Positions 8,093 through 18,035 are shown, counted from the first letter of the stretch. The stretch: DNA of 64,000 nt from Arthrobacter rhizophilus (GCF_026241105.1 NZ_JAPFFT010000005.1:62001-126000), one strand, 5' to 3'. Numbers and translations: made by a program. Notes: a model not told the origin generated them from the sequence alone.

Positions 8093-9658
8093 TCAGTTGA
8101 CGGTGATCCGGATGGTGTGGAATCCCGTGGCCCCGTCCGGAGCCACGGGAGTGCGGGCTTCGGGCTGGGGTGTGCCGGTAGCATCCGTGGCACGGACCTG
8201 GACCTCATGGCCTCCAACACCCAATTCAAGGCCTAGCTGCCACTGGTACCACGTGTCCGTGGAGATTCCCGGGGCGAGCTTGGCTTCCTGCCAATTGCCC
8301 CGGTCGACCCGTACCTCCACCTTGGCGACACCGCGGTGTTGCGCCCATGCGACCCCGCCGAACTGGACCATTCCGGCCTTGACCGAGCGGCCATCCCGCG
8401 GCACACCGATCCGGGATTGCGTCTTGATGGGTCCATGGTCGCTCCAGCCGCGCGGCGTCCAGTAGCCCTGGTCGTCCGCGAAGCGGGTGACTTTCAGCTC
8501 CGTCAGCCATTTGGTAGCCGAGACATATCCATAAAGGCCCGGCACGATCATCCGGACGGGGAAGCCGTGTTCCAGCGGCAAGGGTTCACCATTCATTCCG
8601 ACGGCGAGGATGGCGTCCCGATTGTCGGTGAGCGCTTCGAGGGGAGTACCGGCAGTCCAGCCGTCGGTGCTACGGGACAGCACCATGTCCGCACCGGGCT
8701 TGGGCCCGGCCATGGCCAGGAGCTCGCGGACGGGCCAGCCCAGCCAGAGGGCATTCCCGATCAGGTCTCCGCCGACCTCGTTGGATACACAGGCGATGGT
8801 CACGTGGCGCTCGATCATCGGTTTGCTCAACAGGGTGGCGAAATCCACTTGGACTTCGCGCTCCACCAAGCCCGTCACCTTGAGGATCCACTCCGGTGGA
8901 TTCACGGCCGGGGGAATCAGGGCGGTGTCGATCCGGTAGAAGTCGGGGTTCGGCGTGACAAGCGGTTGCAGTCCCGCCAAGGTGAGTGCTGCGCCGTCGG
9001 GGACCTTCTGGGCCGGCGTCGCCGGCGCTGGCAGGACAACCCCGCGGCGGAAATCGGAAACCACGGTTCCTGCCCTGCGCGCCACGGTCGTCACGATTCC
9101 CGCGACCACGGCTGCTATTGCCGTTCCGCCCAACAATTGCACGAAGCTCCGGCGGGCCAATGGCATGTCGCTGGCCTCCGGTCCGGGGCGCCAGGTTTCG
9201 AGCCGTTGGGTCAGGAGGCGGAGGAACAGCATGGTGACCATCGTGGCTACGACCGGCGCGATGGCTGCGGTGGGTGCCGCCTGGGCGCGGGTCAAAACGG
9301 CAGCCAATCCGGCGGCTCCGGCGAGCAACGCGAGCACGAGCCCCGCTCCCTTTCGCCGGTACTCCAGGAAGCCGGCGAGCGCAGCAAGGACCAACGTCAC
9401 CAGCGCGATGCTGACGATCAGGGCGATTTTGTCCGCGGTGCCGAAAAGGCTGACGGCCAGTTCCTTGGCCCAACCCGGTACGGCGTCGATCACCACGCCG
9501 CCAAGTGCTGTGACGGGTGAGACGGTCGGACTCAGGAACCCGGCCAGCAGCTCTCCGGCTGCCACCCCGAGACCGATGGCCACCACGCCGCACGCCGCAG
9601 CCCAACGTGCCGCCGTCCTGGTACTGCGTTTCTCTGCCTTCGGAGCGGTACTGCTCAT
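8093..9658 (-). CDS. Membrane-anchored molybdopterin oxidoreductase, sulfite-oxidase family
   Basis: 521 residues. The first ~200 hold about four to five hydrophobic helices; the rest is a sulfite-oxidase-type molybdopterin domain plus a C-terminal Mo-co dimerisation domain. The molybdenum-ligand cysteine is in CVSNEVGGDLIGN, and cofactor-contact stretches such as GLYGYVSATKWL are intact. No haem domain is seen. The catalytic part probably faces outward, though no twin-arginine signal precedes it. Its start overlaps the histidine kinase stop (ATGA) and it sits between the two-component genes and moeA. Substrate unknown; sulfite, S-oxides and N-oxides are precedents in the family. Confidence 0.88.
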   Translation of the reverse strand: MSSTAPKAEKRSTRTAARWAAACGVVAIGLGVAAGELLAGFLSPTVSPVTALGGVVIDAVPGWAKELAVSLFGTADKIALIVSIALVTLVLAALAGFLEYRRKGAGLVLALLAGAAGLAAVLTRAQAAPTAAIAPVVATMVTMLFLRLLTQRLETWRPGPEASDMPLARRSFVQLLGGTAIAAVVAGIVTTVARRAGTVVSDFRRGVVLPAPATPAQKVPDGAALTLAGLQPLVTPNPDFYRIDTALIPPAVNPPEWILKVTGLVEREVQVDFATLLSKPMIERHVTIACVSNEVGGDLIGNALWLGWPVRELLAMAGPKPGADMVLSRSTDGWTAGTPLEALTDNRDAILAVGMNGEPLPLEHGFPVRMIVPGLYGYVSATKWLTELKVTRFADDQGYWTPRGWSDHGPIKTQSRIGVPRDGRSVKAGMVQFGGVAWAQHRGVAKVEVRVDRGNWQEAKLAPGISTDTWYQWQLGLELGVGGHEVQVRATDATGTPQPEARTPVAPDGATGFHTIRITVN

Positions 9659-10923
9659 GTGTTGCCTGCCTGTTTGGTGCCCGCTAAAGGAGTTGTGTCA
9701 GCGGGAGCTGCTTCTATCGGGTATGCGCCGGTGTCCGATGCTGCTGCTTGTGCGCCTGAGGGAAGGCGCAGAGTGAATCGGCACCCCTCCCCGGTATTCG
9801 CTACCGTGACGCTGCCGCCATGGGCCTTGACGATGCCTGCCACCATGCTGAGCCCCACACCGGCTCCGCTGTAGCGCGGTTGTCCTGCTTCGAACCGCAT
9901 TCCTGGGCTCCTGGAGCGGTTCTTTTGCCATCCGGTTTCAAAAACGTGTGCGAGATCTTCGTCATCGATGCCCCCGCAACTGTCCGCGACGTCGACGACG
10001 GCGTCGCCGCCTTCGCGTCCGACGCTTACCCGGACGCCGCCGTCGGGCCGGCTGTAGATAATCGCGTTCAGCAGCACGTTGCGGACGGCCCTTCCCAGGC
10101 TGGGCCCGTCCGCGACGGCCATGCACTCCCGCTCGCCACCTCCGTCGAGTTGGATGCCGCGCTGCGCGGCAAGCGGGGCAAGATCGGCGATGGCGTCGCT
10201 CACGAGATCGTAGAGGTCCAGGGCTTCCGCGCTCAGACGGAGCGTTCCCGCCTGGATTTTGGACAGTTCAAGGAGGTCGTTGACCATCACCGCCATCTGG
10301 TCCGTCTGCCCGATGATCTTGCGGTAGTAGGCGGGAACGTCGGCCACCATGCCGTCTTCCAGTGCTTCGGCCATGGCCCGCATGCTCGCCAAGGGAGTCC
10401 GGAGGTCGTGCGAGATCCAGGAGACCAGTTCGCGGCGGGCGGTCTCGACGGCGGCTTCCCGTTTCCGGGATTCCTCCAGTTTGAGGCTGCTCGCTTCGAG
10501 TTCCTGGGCGAGCTGGGCCAGCTCGGAGTTCATGGCCGGCGCGGTTCGCCGCGATGCCGATGGTGGCAGGACGGAGCCGTCGAGGGCTTCGCCGCTGCCG
10601 AGGCGGCGCGTGGCGGCCACGAGCCGGATGACGTTGCGGGACACTCCGGCGCCGAGGACCAGGGAGATGGCAATTGCTACGGCTGAGGCCACCGCCAGGA
10701 TGTACCACATGACTTCGAGGTCCCGGGCCGAAATGAACATGGCGTTGAACGCGCTCACCATGCCGGCCACAAGAACGCCAACGGTGGCCACCACCACGAG
10801 GCATATCTGCACCAGGATCGAGGCACCGCGCAGGAAACGCAGTAGGGCAAGGGTCAAGGCGCCGATGGAGACAGCCCAAAGGAGCATCCAGGACAGGATC
10901 GTGAACATTTCAGATGCCTGCAT
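9655..10923 (-). CDS. Sensor histidine kinase next to the molybdoenzyme
   Basis: About 422 residues from ATG at 10923, which overlaps the response-regulator stop by 14 bp; an upstream start near 11028 would lie inside the regulator gene. Three transmembrane segments occupy roughly the first 110 residues, with little extracytoplasmic loop. Kinase motifs are the H-box ISHDLRTPLASMRA, N-box NVLLNAII, G1 DSCGGIDDED and G2 GAGVGLSMVAGIVKAHGG. The short loops suggest membrane-based sensing. The ATGA overlap with the sulfite-oxidase-type gene makes that enzyme the likely target of the system. Confidence 0.9.
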   Translation of the reverse strand: MQASEMFTILSWMLLWAVSIGALTLALLRFLRGASILVQICLVVVATVGVLVAGMVSAFNAMFISARDLEVMWYILAVASAVAIAISLVLGAGVSRNVIRLVAATRRLGSGEALDGSVLPPSASRRTAPAMNSELAQLAQELEASSLKLEESRKREAAVETARRELVSWISHDLRTPLASMRAMAEALEDGMVADVPAYYRKIIGQTDQMAVMVNDLLELSKIQAGTLRLSAEALDLYDLVSDAIADLAPLAAQRGIQLDGGGERECMAVADGPSLGRAVRNVLLNAIIYSRPDGGVRVSVGREGGDAVVDVADSCGGIDDEDLAHVFETGWQKNRSRSPGMRFEAGQPRYSGAGVGLSMVAGIVKAHGGSVTVANTGEGCRFTLRLPSGAQAAASDTGAYPIEAAPADTTPLAGTKQAGNT

Positions 10924-11647
10924 GTCCACCATCCTTAGCGTCGAAGCGGTAACCGACTCCCCAGACAGTCTTGAGAAGAACCGGGGTTGTGGGGTTGTCC
11001 TCGATCTTTTCGCGCAAGCGGCGGACATGTACCGTCACGGTGGACAGATCCCCGAAGTCCCAGCCCCACACCGCCTTGATGAGGTCCTCACGGCTGAATA
11101 CCTGGTTGGGCCGGCGGAGCAGGAAAGCCAACAAATCGAATTCGCGCACTGTCAACGTCAGTGGCTTTCCATCATGGAGCACCGTGCGCGAGGCCGGATC
11201 CAATTCGAAGCCGGCAAGTTCCACGGGAGGTTCCGGGCTGAATTCCTTGATGCTGCGGCGCAACACGGATTTCACCCGGAGAACCAGTTCGCGCGGCGAG
11301 AAGGGCTTAGTGACGTAGTCGTCCGCTCCGGTTTCCAGCCCCAGGATGCGGTCGTCCTCCGTGCCGAGGGCGGTGACCATGATGATGGGAACGCTCATGG
11401 CCAGCCGCAACCTGCGGCACACTTCCACCCCGTCGAGTCCAGGCAGCATGCGGTCCAGGATGACTAGATCAGGCCGCCTGGCAGCTGCGAGGCTCAGGGC
11501 TGTGAAGCCGTCGCCCGCGAGATCGACCTGGAAGCCTGCCTGGACCAGATAGTCCCGGACGACGTCGGCGATGGTCTGTTCGTCTTCGACCAAGAGGATG
11601 CGGCGGTTGCCAGGTTCGGCAGCGTGCAGGGCGGGCTGCGTATTCAC
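10910..11647 (-). CDS. OmpR-family response regulator
   Basis: Receiver domain plus winged-helix DNA-binding domain. The phosphoacceptor aspartate is in LVILDRMLPGLDG, the conserved lysine in YVTKPFS, and the C-terminal half ends with TVHVRRLREKIE and GVGYRF. I place the start at GTG 11647 (VNTQPALH) because the receiver begins soon after; an in-frame GTG at 11731 would add 28 poorly conserved residues. It is the first gene of a regulator-kinase-molybdoenzyme operon. Confidence 0.92.
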   Translation of the reverse strand: MNTQPALHAAEPGNRRILLVEDEQTIADVVRDYLVQAGFQVDLAGDGFTALSLAAARRPDLVILDRMLPGLDGVEVCRRLRLAMSVPIIMVTALGTEDDRILGLETGADDYVTKPFSPRELVLRVKSVLRRSIKEFSPEPPVELAGFELDPASRTVLHDGKPLTLTVREFDLLAFLLRRPNQVFSREDLIKAVWGWDFGDLSTVTVHVRRLREKIEDNPTTPVLLKTVWGVGYRFDAKDGGHAGI

Positions 11648-11808
11648 ACCTTCAGCATAGATTCGCAAAGTGCCCGCGGTGCCTGATCCGGCCGCCCGTG
11701 GGCCAACCGTACGTATTCCGTAAGAACTCACGCTTTGCGCTGCCCTCCACCGCGAGCGGCCGACGAACGTGACCAGTGGGCGATATCACTCTTGAGCCCT
11801 GCCTGGCG

Positions 11809-11814
11809 TAGCCT
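11809..11814 (+). promoter_or_regulatory. -10 box placed for leaderless moaA transcript
   Basis: TAGCCT fits TANNNT and ends 6 bp before the ATG at 11821, so transcription would start at or within a base of the start codon. No clear -35 is seen. Confidence 0.45.
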
Positions 11815-11820
11815 GAATCC

Positions 11821-12951
11821 ATGAGTGTTCAGCTAGGCATGCCGTCGCCCGCTACGGGCGATGGGACAGGGAGCAACATGTCCGCGCCCCCGCCGCGCCC
11901 TGCCGGAACCCCTGTGGGCCTGTTCGACCGCTACGGACGCCGGGCTACTGACATGCGGCTGTCCCTGACCGACAAATGCAACCTCCGGTGCACGTATTGC
12001 ATGCCCGCCGAAGGGCTCGAATGGTTGTCCAAGCAAGCGGTCATGACCGCCGCCGAGATTGTCCGGATAGTGCGGATCGGCGTCGAACAACTCGGGGTGC
12101 GCGAACTGCGTCTCACCGGCGGCGAGCCCTTGGTGCGTGCCGACCTCGTGGACATCATCTCCGCCCTCCGGAAGGCACACGCCGATCTGCCGATCTCCAT
12201 GACGACCAACGGCGTCGGCCTGGACAAGAAGGCGGCCGCGCTCAAGGAAGCCGGGCTCACACGCATCAACGTCTCCCTCGACTCCCTGCATGAAGAGACA
12301 TTCACCAAGCTGACCCGGCGACCCTTCCTCGCCAAGGTGCTTGCCGGCGTCGACGCCGCCTGGGCCGCGGGCCTCGGACCGGTCAAGATCAACGCCGTCC
12401 TCATGCGGGGAATCAACGACGCCGAATCCCCGGACCTCCTGGCCTGGGCTTTGGACCGCCGCTATGAGCTGCGCTTCATCGAGCAAATGCCCCTGGACGC
12501 CGATCACGGTTGGACCCTGCGGAACATGATCACCGCAGCGGAGATCCGCGAATTGCTCTCGCGGGACTTCGTGCTCAGCCCGGACCCTCGCGAACGCGAC
12601 GGCGCACCGGCCGAACGGTTCGAAGTACGACGCCGGGACCCGGCTTCCGCGGAAGCCAACGGAGCTGTTCTAGGCACCGTCGGTATTATCGCCTCGGTCA
12701 CTGAGCCGTTCTGTTCCGATTGCCGGCGCACAAGGATCACCGCCGAAGGCAAGATCATGAGCTGCCTGTTCTCCCGCGAGGAATTCGATCTCCTCGGCTT
12801 GCTCCGGCAAGGGGCCAGCGACGACGAACTCGCCCAACGCTGGCAGGACGCCATGTGGCTCAAACCCAAGGCGCACGGCATGGACCACACCGGCCTCGGC
12901 GCACCGGGCTTTGTCCAGCCGGACCGCAGCATGAGCGCCATCGGAGGCTGA
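11821..12951 (+). CDS. moaA: GTP 3',8-cyclase (MoaA, radical SAM)
   Basis: Radical-SAM enzyme that starts molybdenum-cofactor synthesis from GTP with MoaC. The N-terminal cluster motif is DKCNLRCTYC and the C-terminal cluster cysteines are in CSDCRRTR and MSCLF. ATG at 11821 gives 376 residues and follows a TAGCCT box, so it may be leaderless. A second in-frame ATG at 11878 has GGGAG five bases upstream and gives 357 residues; both are credible. It is transcribed away from the regulator operon, and moaD follows after 4 bp. Confidence 0.95.
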   Translation: MSVQLGMPSPATGDGTGSNMSAPPPRPAGTPVGLFDRYGRRATDMRLSLTDKCNLRCTYCMPAEGLEWLSKQAVMTAAEIVRIVRIGVEQLGVRELRLTGGEPLVRADLVDIISALRKAHADLPISMTTNGVGLDKKAAALKEAGLTRINVSLDSLHEETFTKLTRRPFLAKVLAGVDAAWAAGLGPVKINAVLMRGINDAESPDLLAWALDRRYELRFIEQMPLDADHGWTLRNMITAAEIRELLSRDFVLSPDPRERDGAPAERFEVRRRDPASAEANGAVLGTVGIIASVTEPFCSDCRRTRITAEGKIMSCLFSREEFDLLGLLRQGASDDELAQRWQDAMWLKPKAHGMDHTGLGAPGFVQPDRSMSAIGG

Positions 12952-12955
12952 AACT

Positions 12956-13222
12956 GTGCTCGTACGTTATTTCGCTGCCGCACGCGCCGCCGCAGGCGTC
13001 GAAGAGGAACACCACGATCTTCCGGAAGGAACAGCCCTGGACGGCCTCATCGCCGCCCTGCTCGCCGTCGAACGTCCGGAACCTCCGGCAGGCACGCCCA
13101 CGCTGGCCCGGATTATTTCCCGCAGCAGCTTCCTGCGCAATGAGGTGGCGGTTCGCGACCGTTCGGCCGTCCTCGGTGCGGACGACGTCGTCGACGTCCT
13201 TCCGCCGTTTGCCGGGGGCTGA
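12956..13222 (+). CDS. moaD: Molybdopterin synthase sulfur carrier subunit
   Basis: Ubiquitin-fold protein of 88 residues ending in the required Gly-Gly (PPFAGG), the site of thiocarboxylate formation. It supplies sulfur to MoaE (encoded at 5352-5807). GTG at 12956 lies 4 bp after moaA, so the two are likely translated together. The MoaD/ThiS families are similar; the moaA context decides the call. Confidence 0.93.
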   Translation: MLVRYFAAARAAAGVEEEHHDLPEGTALDGLIAALLAVERPEPPAGTPTLARIISRSSFLRNEVAVRDRSAVLGADDVVDVLPPFAGG

Positions 13223-13301
13223 GCCGACGCAGGCCGAGGGGTGGTTCTCCGCGCCCGAGGAGCCTACGCTGTGCCTATCCGCGCAACGGCAAAGGACAGC
13301 C

Positions 13302-13595
13302 ATGTACACACTCCAGATCGAACACGCTGTGAACGACTTCGCCGCATGGAAGCAGTCATTCGACTCTGACCCGGCAGATCGTGCTGGCTCCGGCGTTGTT
13401 TCCTACAGGGTCTTCAGGCCCGTCGACGATTCGCAGCGCGTCCTGATTGAGCTTGATTTCGCCGAGCGGGAGCAAGCTGAATCAATGCTGAACACCTTGC
13501 GGACACGGGTGTGGAGCGGCTCTGGAAGGCCGGCCTCGCTCGACGGCGCGCCGGACACCCGGATCGTGGAATCTGTGGAGGCCAAGACGCTCTGA
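13302..13595 (+). CDS. Small protein of possible monooxygenase/dimeric-barrel fold
   Basis: 97 residues, not recognised by name. ATG at 13302 has AAAGGA upstream. The N-terminus (YTLQIEHAVNDFAAWKQSF) followed by a FRPVDDSQRVLIELDF strand and a helix with EQAESML recalls antibiotic-biosynthesis-monooxygenase-like ferredoxin-fold proteins. No catalytic residues can be assigned. It follows moaD by 79 bp on the same strand, but nothing ties it to cofactor synthesis. Confidence 0.7.
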   Translation: MYTLQIEHAVNDFAAWKQSFDSDPADRAGSGVVSYRVFRPVDDSQRVLIELDFAEREQAESMLNTLRTRVWSGSGRPASLDGAPDTRIVESVEAKTL

Positions 13596-13648
13596 CTGTT
13601 GTATCTGCTGGACTGTACTTGTTGGACTGCACTCCCCGGACGTCGGCC

Positions 13649-14110
13649 TTAGACCCGCCTGCAGACCGAGATCATGAACGGGCTGAAGGTCGCGGCATCG
13701 CCGAGCCGGAGTTCGGCCATGTGCGTCAGTACCCCGCCATCTACTTTGAAGGTGTGTCTCGCGGTCCCGCGAGGGCTACGCCGCTCAAGCCTCAGCGTGC
13801 CGTCCTGCCAGTGGCCACGGGCCGGTGCTTCCGGCGGCCGGCCCATGCTGTCCACGTAGTACCACAGGGTGTCTCCGTGGTCCGGGTCAACCGTGAACAC
13901 ACCGTGCCCTTCGAAGTGCGTACCGTCAGGCTCGACGTGCCGGTAGCTCTGCACCAGGGCGTATCCTCCGGCCGCGCGTGAGAAGGTGACCTCTGCGTCG
14001 GCGGTCCGGGCCGGGCCCCACGGAGAAGCGGAAAGCTCGGTGCTCCCCCGCCAATGCCCCAGGAACGTCTCCAGCGCAGTGTTTGCATGACTCTTAAATG
14101 GCTCGTTCAT
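13649..14110 (-). CDS. DUF1579-like protein
   Basis: 153 residues with the layout of DUF1579: an N-terminal helix, FLGHWRGSTEL, then beta strands including GGYALVQSYRHVEPDG, FEGHGVFTVDP and WYYVDSMG. No signal peptide. ATG at 14110 has AGGAG at good spacing. It faces moaD and the small barrel gene convergently. The upstream gap holds a nested set of GGACATG inverted repeats that could be its operator. Biochemical role unknown. Confidence 0.75.
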   Translation of the reverse strand: MNEPFKSHANTALETFLGHWRGSTELSASPWGPARTADAEVTFSRAAGGYALVQSYRHVEPDGTHFEGHGVFTVDPDHGDTLWYYVDSMGRPPEAPARGHWQDGTLRLERRSPRGTARHTFKVDGGVLTHMAELRLGDAATFSPFMISVCRRV

Positions 14111-14186
14111 GGCGACTCCTGCGCATCGACGATGGATACGTCACCATCATGTTCCCGATCGAGCAGGCTCGTCCAGCCTTCCCCAT

Positions 14187-14267
14187 GGGACATGCCCCCT
14201 GTTCCAAGCCAGGAATGGACATATCAGGATCATGTCCGCACCTTGGCTCCAACGGAGGGCATGTCCC
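14187..14267. promoter_or_regulatory. Nested GGACATG inverted repeats upstream of DUF1579 gene
   Basis: Outer 11-bp arms GGGACATGCCC (14187-14197) and GGGCATGTCCC (14257-14267) enclose a second pair, ATGGACAT and ATGTCC, spaced 9 bp. Four copies of one core in alternating orientation suggest cooperative operator sites; a terminator for the M16 peptidase gene is the alternative. Confidence 0.35.
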
Positions 14268-14284
14268 TAGGGAGGGGCGTGTGC

Positions 14285-15631
14285 CTAGAGGCCGAAAGTC
14301 TCGGTCTCGTCGAAGGGCCCGACGACCGTCACCGTGCGTGGGGCAGCGGCGAGCACGACGGCGAGCTCCTGCACTTGCTCGGCGGTGACGGCTTTGATCC
14401 GGCGAAGCGTTTCGTCAATGTCCTGGAATTCGCCGGAGACTAGTTCGGCGCGGCCCAGGCGGGACATCCGGGAACCGGTGTCCTCCAAGGCCAGGACGAT
14501 TCCGCCGCACAATTGGCCTACGGCCTTGCGCAATTCCTCGTCCGCGATCCCGTCAGCAGCAAGTTTGTCCAGTTCAGCCCCCAGAAGTTCCAGAACCTGT
14601 TTGACCTTCGACGGCGTGCAGCCGGCGTACATGCCGAAGTAGCCTGCGTCCGCGTAGGCGGAGGCAAAGGAGTAGGTGGAATATACGAGGCCGCGTTTTT
14701 CGCGGATCTCCTGGAAGAGCCGCGAGGACATCCCGCCACCCAAGACTGCGTTCAGGACGCTCATGACAAAGCGGCGGTCATCGGTGGCAACGATCGAGGG
14801 GCAGCCCATGATGATATTGGCCTGCTCCACGGGGCGCTTGACCACATGGAGCCCGGACGTACCGGTGATATCCGCACGTGCGGTGGAACGGCGATCGACC
14901 GGGGCCGCGCCGTCTTTCAGCTCCCAGCCGGCTGTCCGCAAGGCATCGAGCACCAGCCGGCAAACGACGTCGTGATCCAATCCGCCGGCGGCGGTGATGA
15001 CGATTTCGTCAGGCCGGTAGTAGCGGCGGTAGTGCTCCCACACGGAATCGCGCGACACGGCCTTGATGGCAGCCGGGGTGCCGCCGATCGGGCGCCCCAG
15101 CGGGTGAATGCCGAGTACCGCGGCCACGAATTTCTCGTGGGCCACATCGGTGGGGTCATCGCTGTCCATGGCGATTTCTTCAAGGATGACGTCGCGTTCC
15201 TGCTCGAGTTCCGCCGGATCCAGCACCGCGCCGGTAATCATGTCGGCGATGACGTCGATGGCCATGGGCAGGTCGGTATCCAGCACCCGCGCAAAGTAGC
15301 AAGTGCTTTCCTTGGCTGTGGCCGCGTTCGATTCACCGCCCACCTCGTCAAAAGCAGACGCGATCTCGAGGGCCGTACGCCGTCTGGTCCCCTTGAACAA
15401 GAGATGTTCCAGGAAGTGGGTGGAGCCGTGCTGGCCCTCTGCCTCGTCGCGGGAACCGACCCCCACCCAGAATCCGATGGTTGCCGAGCGCTGCCCGGGC
15501 ATGGCCTCGGTGAGCACGCGAACACCCCCCGGTAGCACCGAACGCCGGACAACGGAGCCGCCTTCGGCACCATGGATCAGTTCGCCGCCGGGCACGGTCT
15601 GCACCAGAGGGAGGGGTACGACAGTCATCAA
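14285..15631 (-). CDS. M16 family zinc metallopeptidase
   Basis: Pitrilysin/processing-peptidase-like protein of 448 residues. The inverted zinc motif HFLEH is at 72-76, with the distal glutamate in LEQERDVILEE, so the catalytic half is intact. A second M16 domain with VYSTYSFASAY and DAGYFGMYAG follows. No signal peptide is evident. It lies downstream of pnp as in many actinobacteria (PepR in mycobacteria), but a strong palindrome ends pnp first. Natural substrates unknown. Confidence 0.93.
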   Translation of the reverse strand: MMTVVPLPLVQTVPGGELIHGAEGGSVVRRSVLPGGVRVLTEAMPGQRSATIGFWVGVGSRDEAEGQHGSTHFLEHLLFKGTRRRTALEIASAFDEVGGESNAATAKESTCYFARVLDTDLPMAIDVIADMITGAVLDPAELEQERDVILEEIAMDSDDPTDVAHEKFVAAVLGIHPLGRPIGGTPAAIKAVSRDSVWEHYRRYYRPDEIVITAAGGLDHDVVCRLVLDALRTAGWELKDGAAPVDRRSTARADITGTSGLHVVKRPVEQANIIMGCPSIVATDDRRFVMSVLNAVLGGGMSSRLFQEIREKRGLVYSTYSFASAYADAGYFGMYAGCTPSKVKQVLELLGAELDKLAADGIADEELRKAVGQLCGGIVLALEDTGSRMSRLGRAELVSGEFQDIDETLRRIKAVTAEQVQELAVVLAAAPRTVTVVGPFDETETFGL

Positions 15632-15728
15632 GACCTTTCAGTTCTGCGGGAAATCACGGGTGCCAAATCTGGCTGCAATCGTACCAGCGGGCACATCGCC
15701 CTTGGGGCGGGAATTCGTTGTTAAACCG

Positions 15729-15762
15729 GGCAGGACCGGTGGACATGTCCACCGGTCCTGCC
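15729..15762 (-). terminator. Perfect palindrome ending pnp
   Basis: 34-bp perfect palindrome with arms GGCAGGACCGGTGGACA and complement, about 20 bp past the pnp stop. As RNA it would form a stem of about 15 bp with a small loop. Confidence 0.8.
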
Positions 15763-15782
15763 GCGTGCAGTGCCGGTTCAGG

Positions 15783-18035
15783 CTACTCTGCGGATACTTC
15801 AGCCTCTTCGGCGGGAGCTTCCTCAGAGACGGCGCCTTCTTCCTCGGCCACAACCGGGGAGAGGGAGAGCTTGCCGCGGTCATCGATCTTGGTGATCTCG
15901 ACCTGGATCTTCTGGCCCACGGAGACGACGTCGTCGACGTTGTCCACGCGCTTGCCGCTGGCCAGCTTGCGCAGCTCGGAGATGTGCAGCAGACCGTCCT
16001 TGCCCGGGGTCAGGGAAACGAACGCGCCAAAGGTGGTGGTCTTGACGACCGTGCCCAGGTAACGCTCACCGATTTCCGGGATCTGCGGGTTGGCAATGGC
16101 GTTGATCGCGGCGCGGGCTGCTTCGGCAGCCGGACCGTTGGTGGCGCCGATGTAGACAGTGCCGTCGTCCTCGATGGAGATGTCGGCGCCGGTGTCTTCC
16201 TGGATCTGGTTGATCATCTTGCCCTTGGGGCCGATGACCTCACCGATCTTGTCAATGGGGATGTTGACGGCGATGACGCGCGGTGCGAACTCGGAGAGCT
16301 CGTCCGGGGTGTCGATGGCGGCGTTGATGACATCCAGGATGTGCAGGCGGGCTTCACGTGCCTGCTTCAGGGCTGCTGCCAGGACCGATGCCGGGATGCC
16401 GTCAAGCTTGGTGTCCAGCTGGATAGCCGTGACGAACTCGGAGGTACCGGCAACCTTGAAGTCCATGTCGCCGAAAGCGTCTTCGGCGCCGAGGATGTCG
16501 GTCAGGGCTGCGTAGCGGGTCTGGCCGTCAACCTGGTCGGAAACCAAGCCCATGGCGATACCGGCAACAGCGGCCTTCAGCGGCACACCTGCGTTGAGCA
16601 AGGACAGCGTAGAGGCACAAACGGAACCCATCGACGTCGAACCGTTGGAGCTGAGGGCCTCAGACACCTGGCGGATGGCGTACGGGAATTCCTCGCGTGA
16701 CGGCAGCACCGGCATGATGGCGCGCTCTGCAAGGGCGCCATGACCGATTTCGCGGCGCTTCGGGGAGCCGACGCGGCCGGTCTCGCCCGTGGAGTACGGC
16801 GGGAAGTTGTAGTTGTGCATGTAGCGCTTGCGCGTGACGGGAGACAGCGAGTCGATCTGCTGTTCCATCTTGAGCATGTTCAGCGTGGTGACACCCATGA
16901 TCTGGGTTTCGCCGCGTTCGAAGATAGCGGAACCGTGAACGCGGGGCAGGACCTCTACCTCGGCAGTCAGCTGGCGGATGTCCGTCAGTCCACGGCCGTC
17001 GATGCGGATCTGGTCCTTGAGGATGCGCTGGCGCACAACCTGCTTGGTCAGGGAGCGGAAGGCTGCGGAGAGCTCCTTCTCACGGCCTTCGAACTGGCCG
17101 CCGAGGGCGCCAAGAACTTCGTCCTTGAGCTCGTCGGAGGCGTTGTCGCGGTCCTGCTTGTCGGCGATCTGGAAGACAGCAGCAAGCTTTTCGGCGGCAG
17201 CGGCTTCGACAGCGGCGTAGACGTCGTCCTGGTAGTCCAGGAAGATCGGGAACTCAACCGTGGGCTTGGCAGCGCGGGCGGCCAGGTCGGCCTGGGCCTC
17301 GCACAGGGCCTTGATGAACGGCTTGGCAGCTTCGAGACCCTCGGAAACAACTTCTTCAGTGGGAGCTGTAGCGCCCTGTTCCTTGATGAGGTTCCATGAG
17401 TTGTCCGTGGCTTCGGCTTCAACCATCATGATGGCGACGTCGTCACCGGCAATGCGCCCGGCGACAACCATGTTGAAGACGGCGTTTTCGAGCTGGGAGT
17501 GCTTCGGGAACGCAACCCACTGCGAACCCTGCTCGTCGGCGACGAGGGCAACGCGGACGCCGCCGATCGGGCCGGAGAACGGGAGGCCGGAGAGCTGGGT
17601 GGACATGGACGAGGCGTTGATGGCCACGACGTCGTAGAGCTCGTCCGGGTTGATCGCCAGGACGGTGACCACGATCTGGACCTCGTTGCGCAGGCCCTTG
17701 ACGAAAGCGGGGCGCAGGGGGCGGTCCATGAGGCGGCAGGCCAGGATGGCTTCGGTGGACGGGCGGCCTTCACGGCGGAAGAACGAGCCCGGGATGCGGC
17801 CGGCGGCGTACATGCGTTCTTCGACGTCGACGGTCAGCGGGAAGAAGTCGAAGCCTTCACGCGGGGACTTGCCCGCGGTGGTTGCGGACAGCAGGGCGGT
17901 GTCTTCGTCGATGTAGACCATCGCTGCGCCGGCTGCCTGCTTGGCAAGGCGGCCGGTTTCGAAGCGGATAACACGCTTGCCGAAGCGGCCGTTGTCGATG
18001 TTGGCTTCTGAGAACTGGATTTCGGGACCCTCCAT
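15783..18035 (-). CDS. pnp: Polyribonucleotide nucleotidyltransferase
   Basis: PNPase, a 3'-5' phosphorolytic exoribonuclease and 3'-tailing enzyme. The 750-residue protein has two RNase PH domains, a KH domain ([17 protein letters not shown]) and an S1 domain ([18 protein letters not shown]), then a short Glu/Ala-rich tail. ATG at 18035 follows GGAGGTGA at ideal spacing, one of the strongest ribosome sites here. rpsO lies just upstream, the classical rpsO-pnp order, although a terminator after rpsO implies a separate or attenuated pnp transcript. Confidence 0.98.
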   Translation of the reverse strand: MEGPEIQFSEANIDNGRFGKRVIRFETGRLAKQAAGAAMVYIDEDTALLSATTAGKSPREGFDFFPLTVDVEERMYAAGRIPGSFFRREGRPSTEAILACRLMDRPLRPAFVKGLRNEVQIVVTVLAINPDELYDVVAINASSMSTQLSGLPFSGPIGGVRVALVADEQGSQWVAFPKHSQLENAVFNMVVAGRIAGDDVAIMMVEAEATDNSWNLIKEQGATAPTEEVVSEGLEAAKPFIKALCEAQADLAARAAKPTVEFPIFLDYQDDVYAAVEAAAAEKLAAVFQIADKQDRDNASDELKDEVLGALGGQFEGREKELSAAFRSLTKQVVRQRILKDQIRIDGRGLTDIRQLTAEVEVLPRVHGSAIFERGETQIMGVTTLNMLKMEQQIDSLSPVTRKRYMHNYNFPPYSTGETGRVGSPKRREIGHGALAERAIMPVLPSREEFPYAIRQVSEALSSNGSTSMGSVCASTLSLLNAGVPLKAAVAGIAMGLVSDQVDGQTRYAALTDILGAEDAFGDMDFKVAGTSEFVTAIQLDTKLDGIPASVLAAALKQAREARLHILDVINAAIDTPDELSEFAPRVIAVNIPIDKIGEVIGPKGKMINQIQEDTGADISIEDDGTVYIGATNGPAAEAARAAINAIANPQIPEIGERYLGTVVKTTTFGAFVSLTPGKDGLLHISELRKLASGKRVDNVDDVVSVGQKIQVEITKIDDRGKLSLSPVVAEEEGAVSEEAPAEEAEVSAE

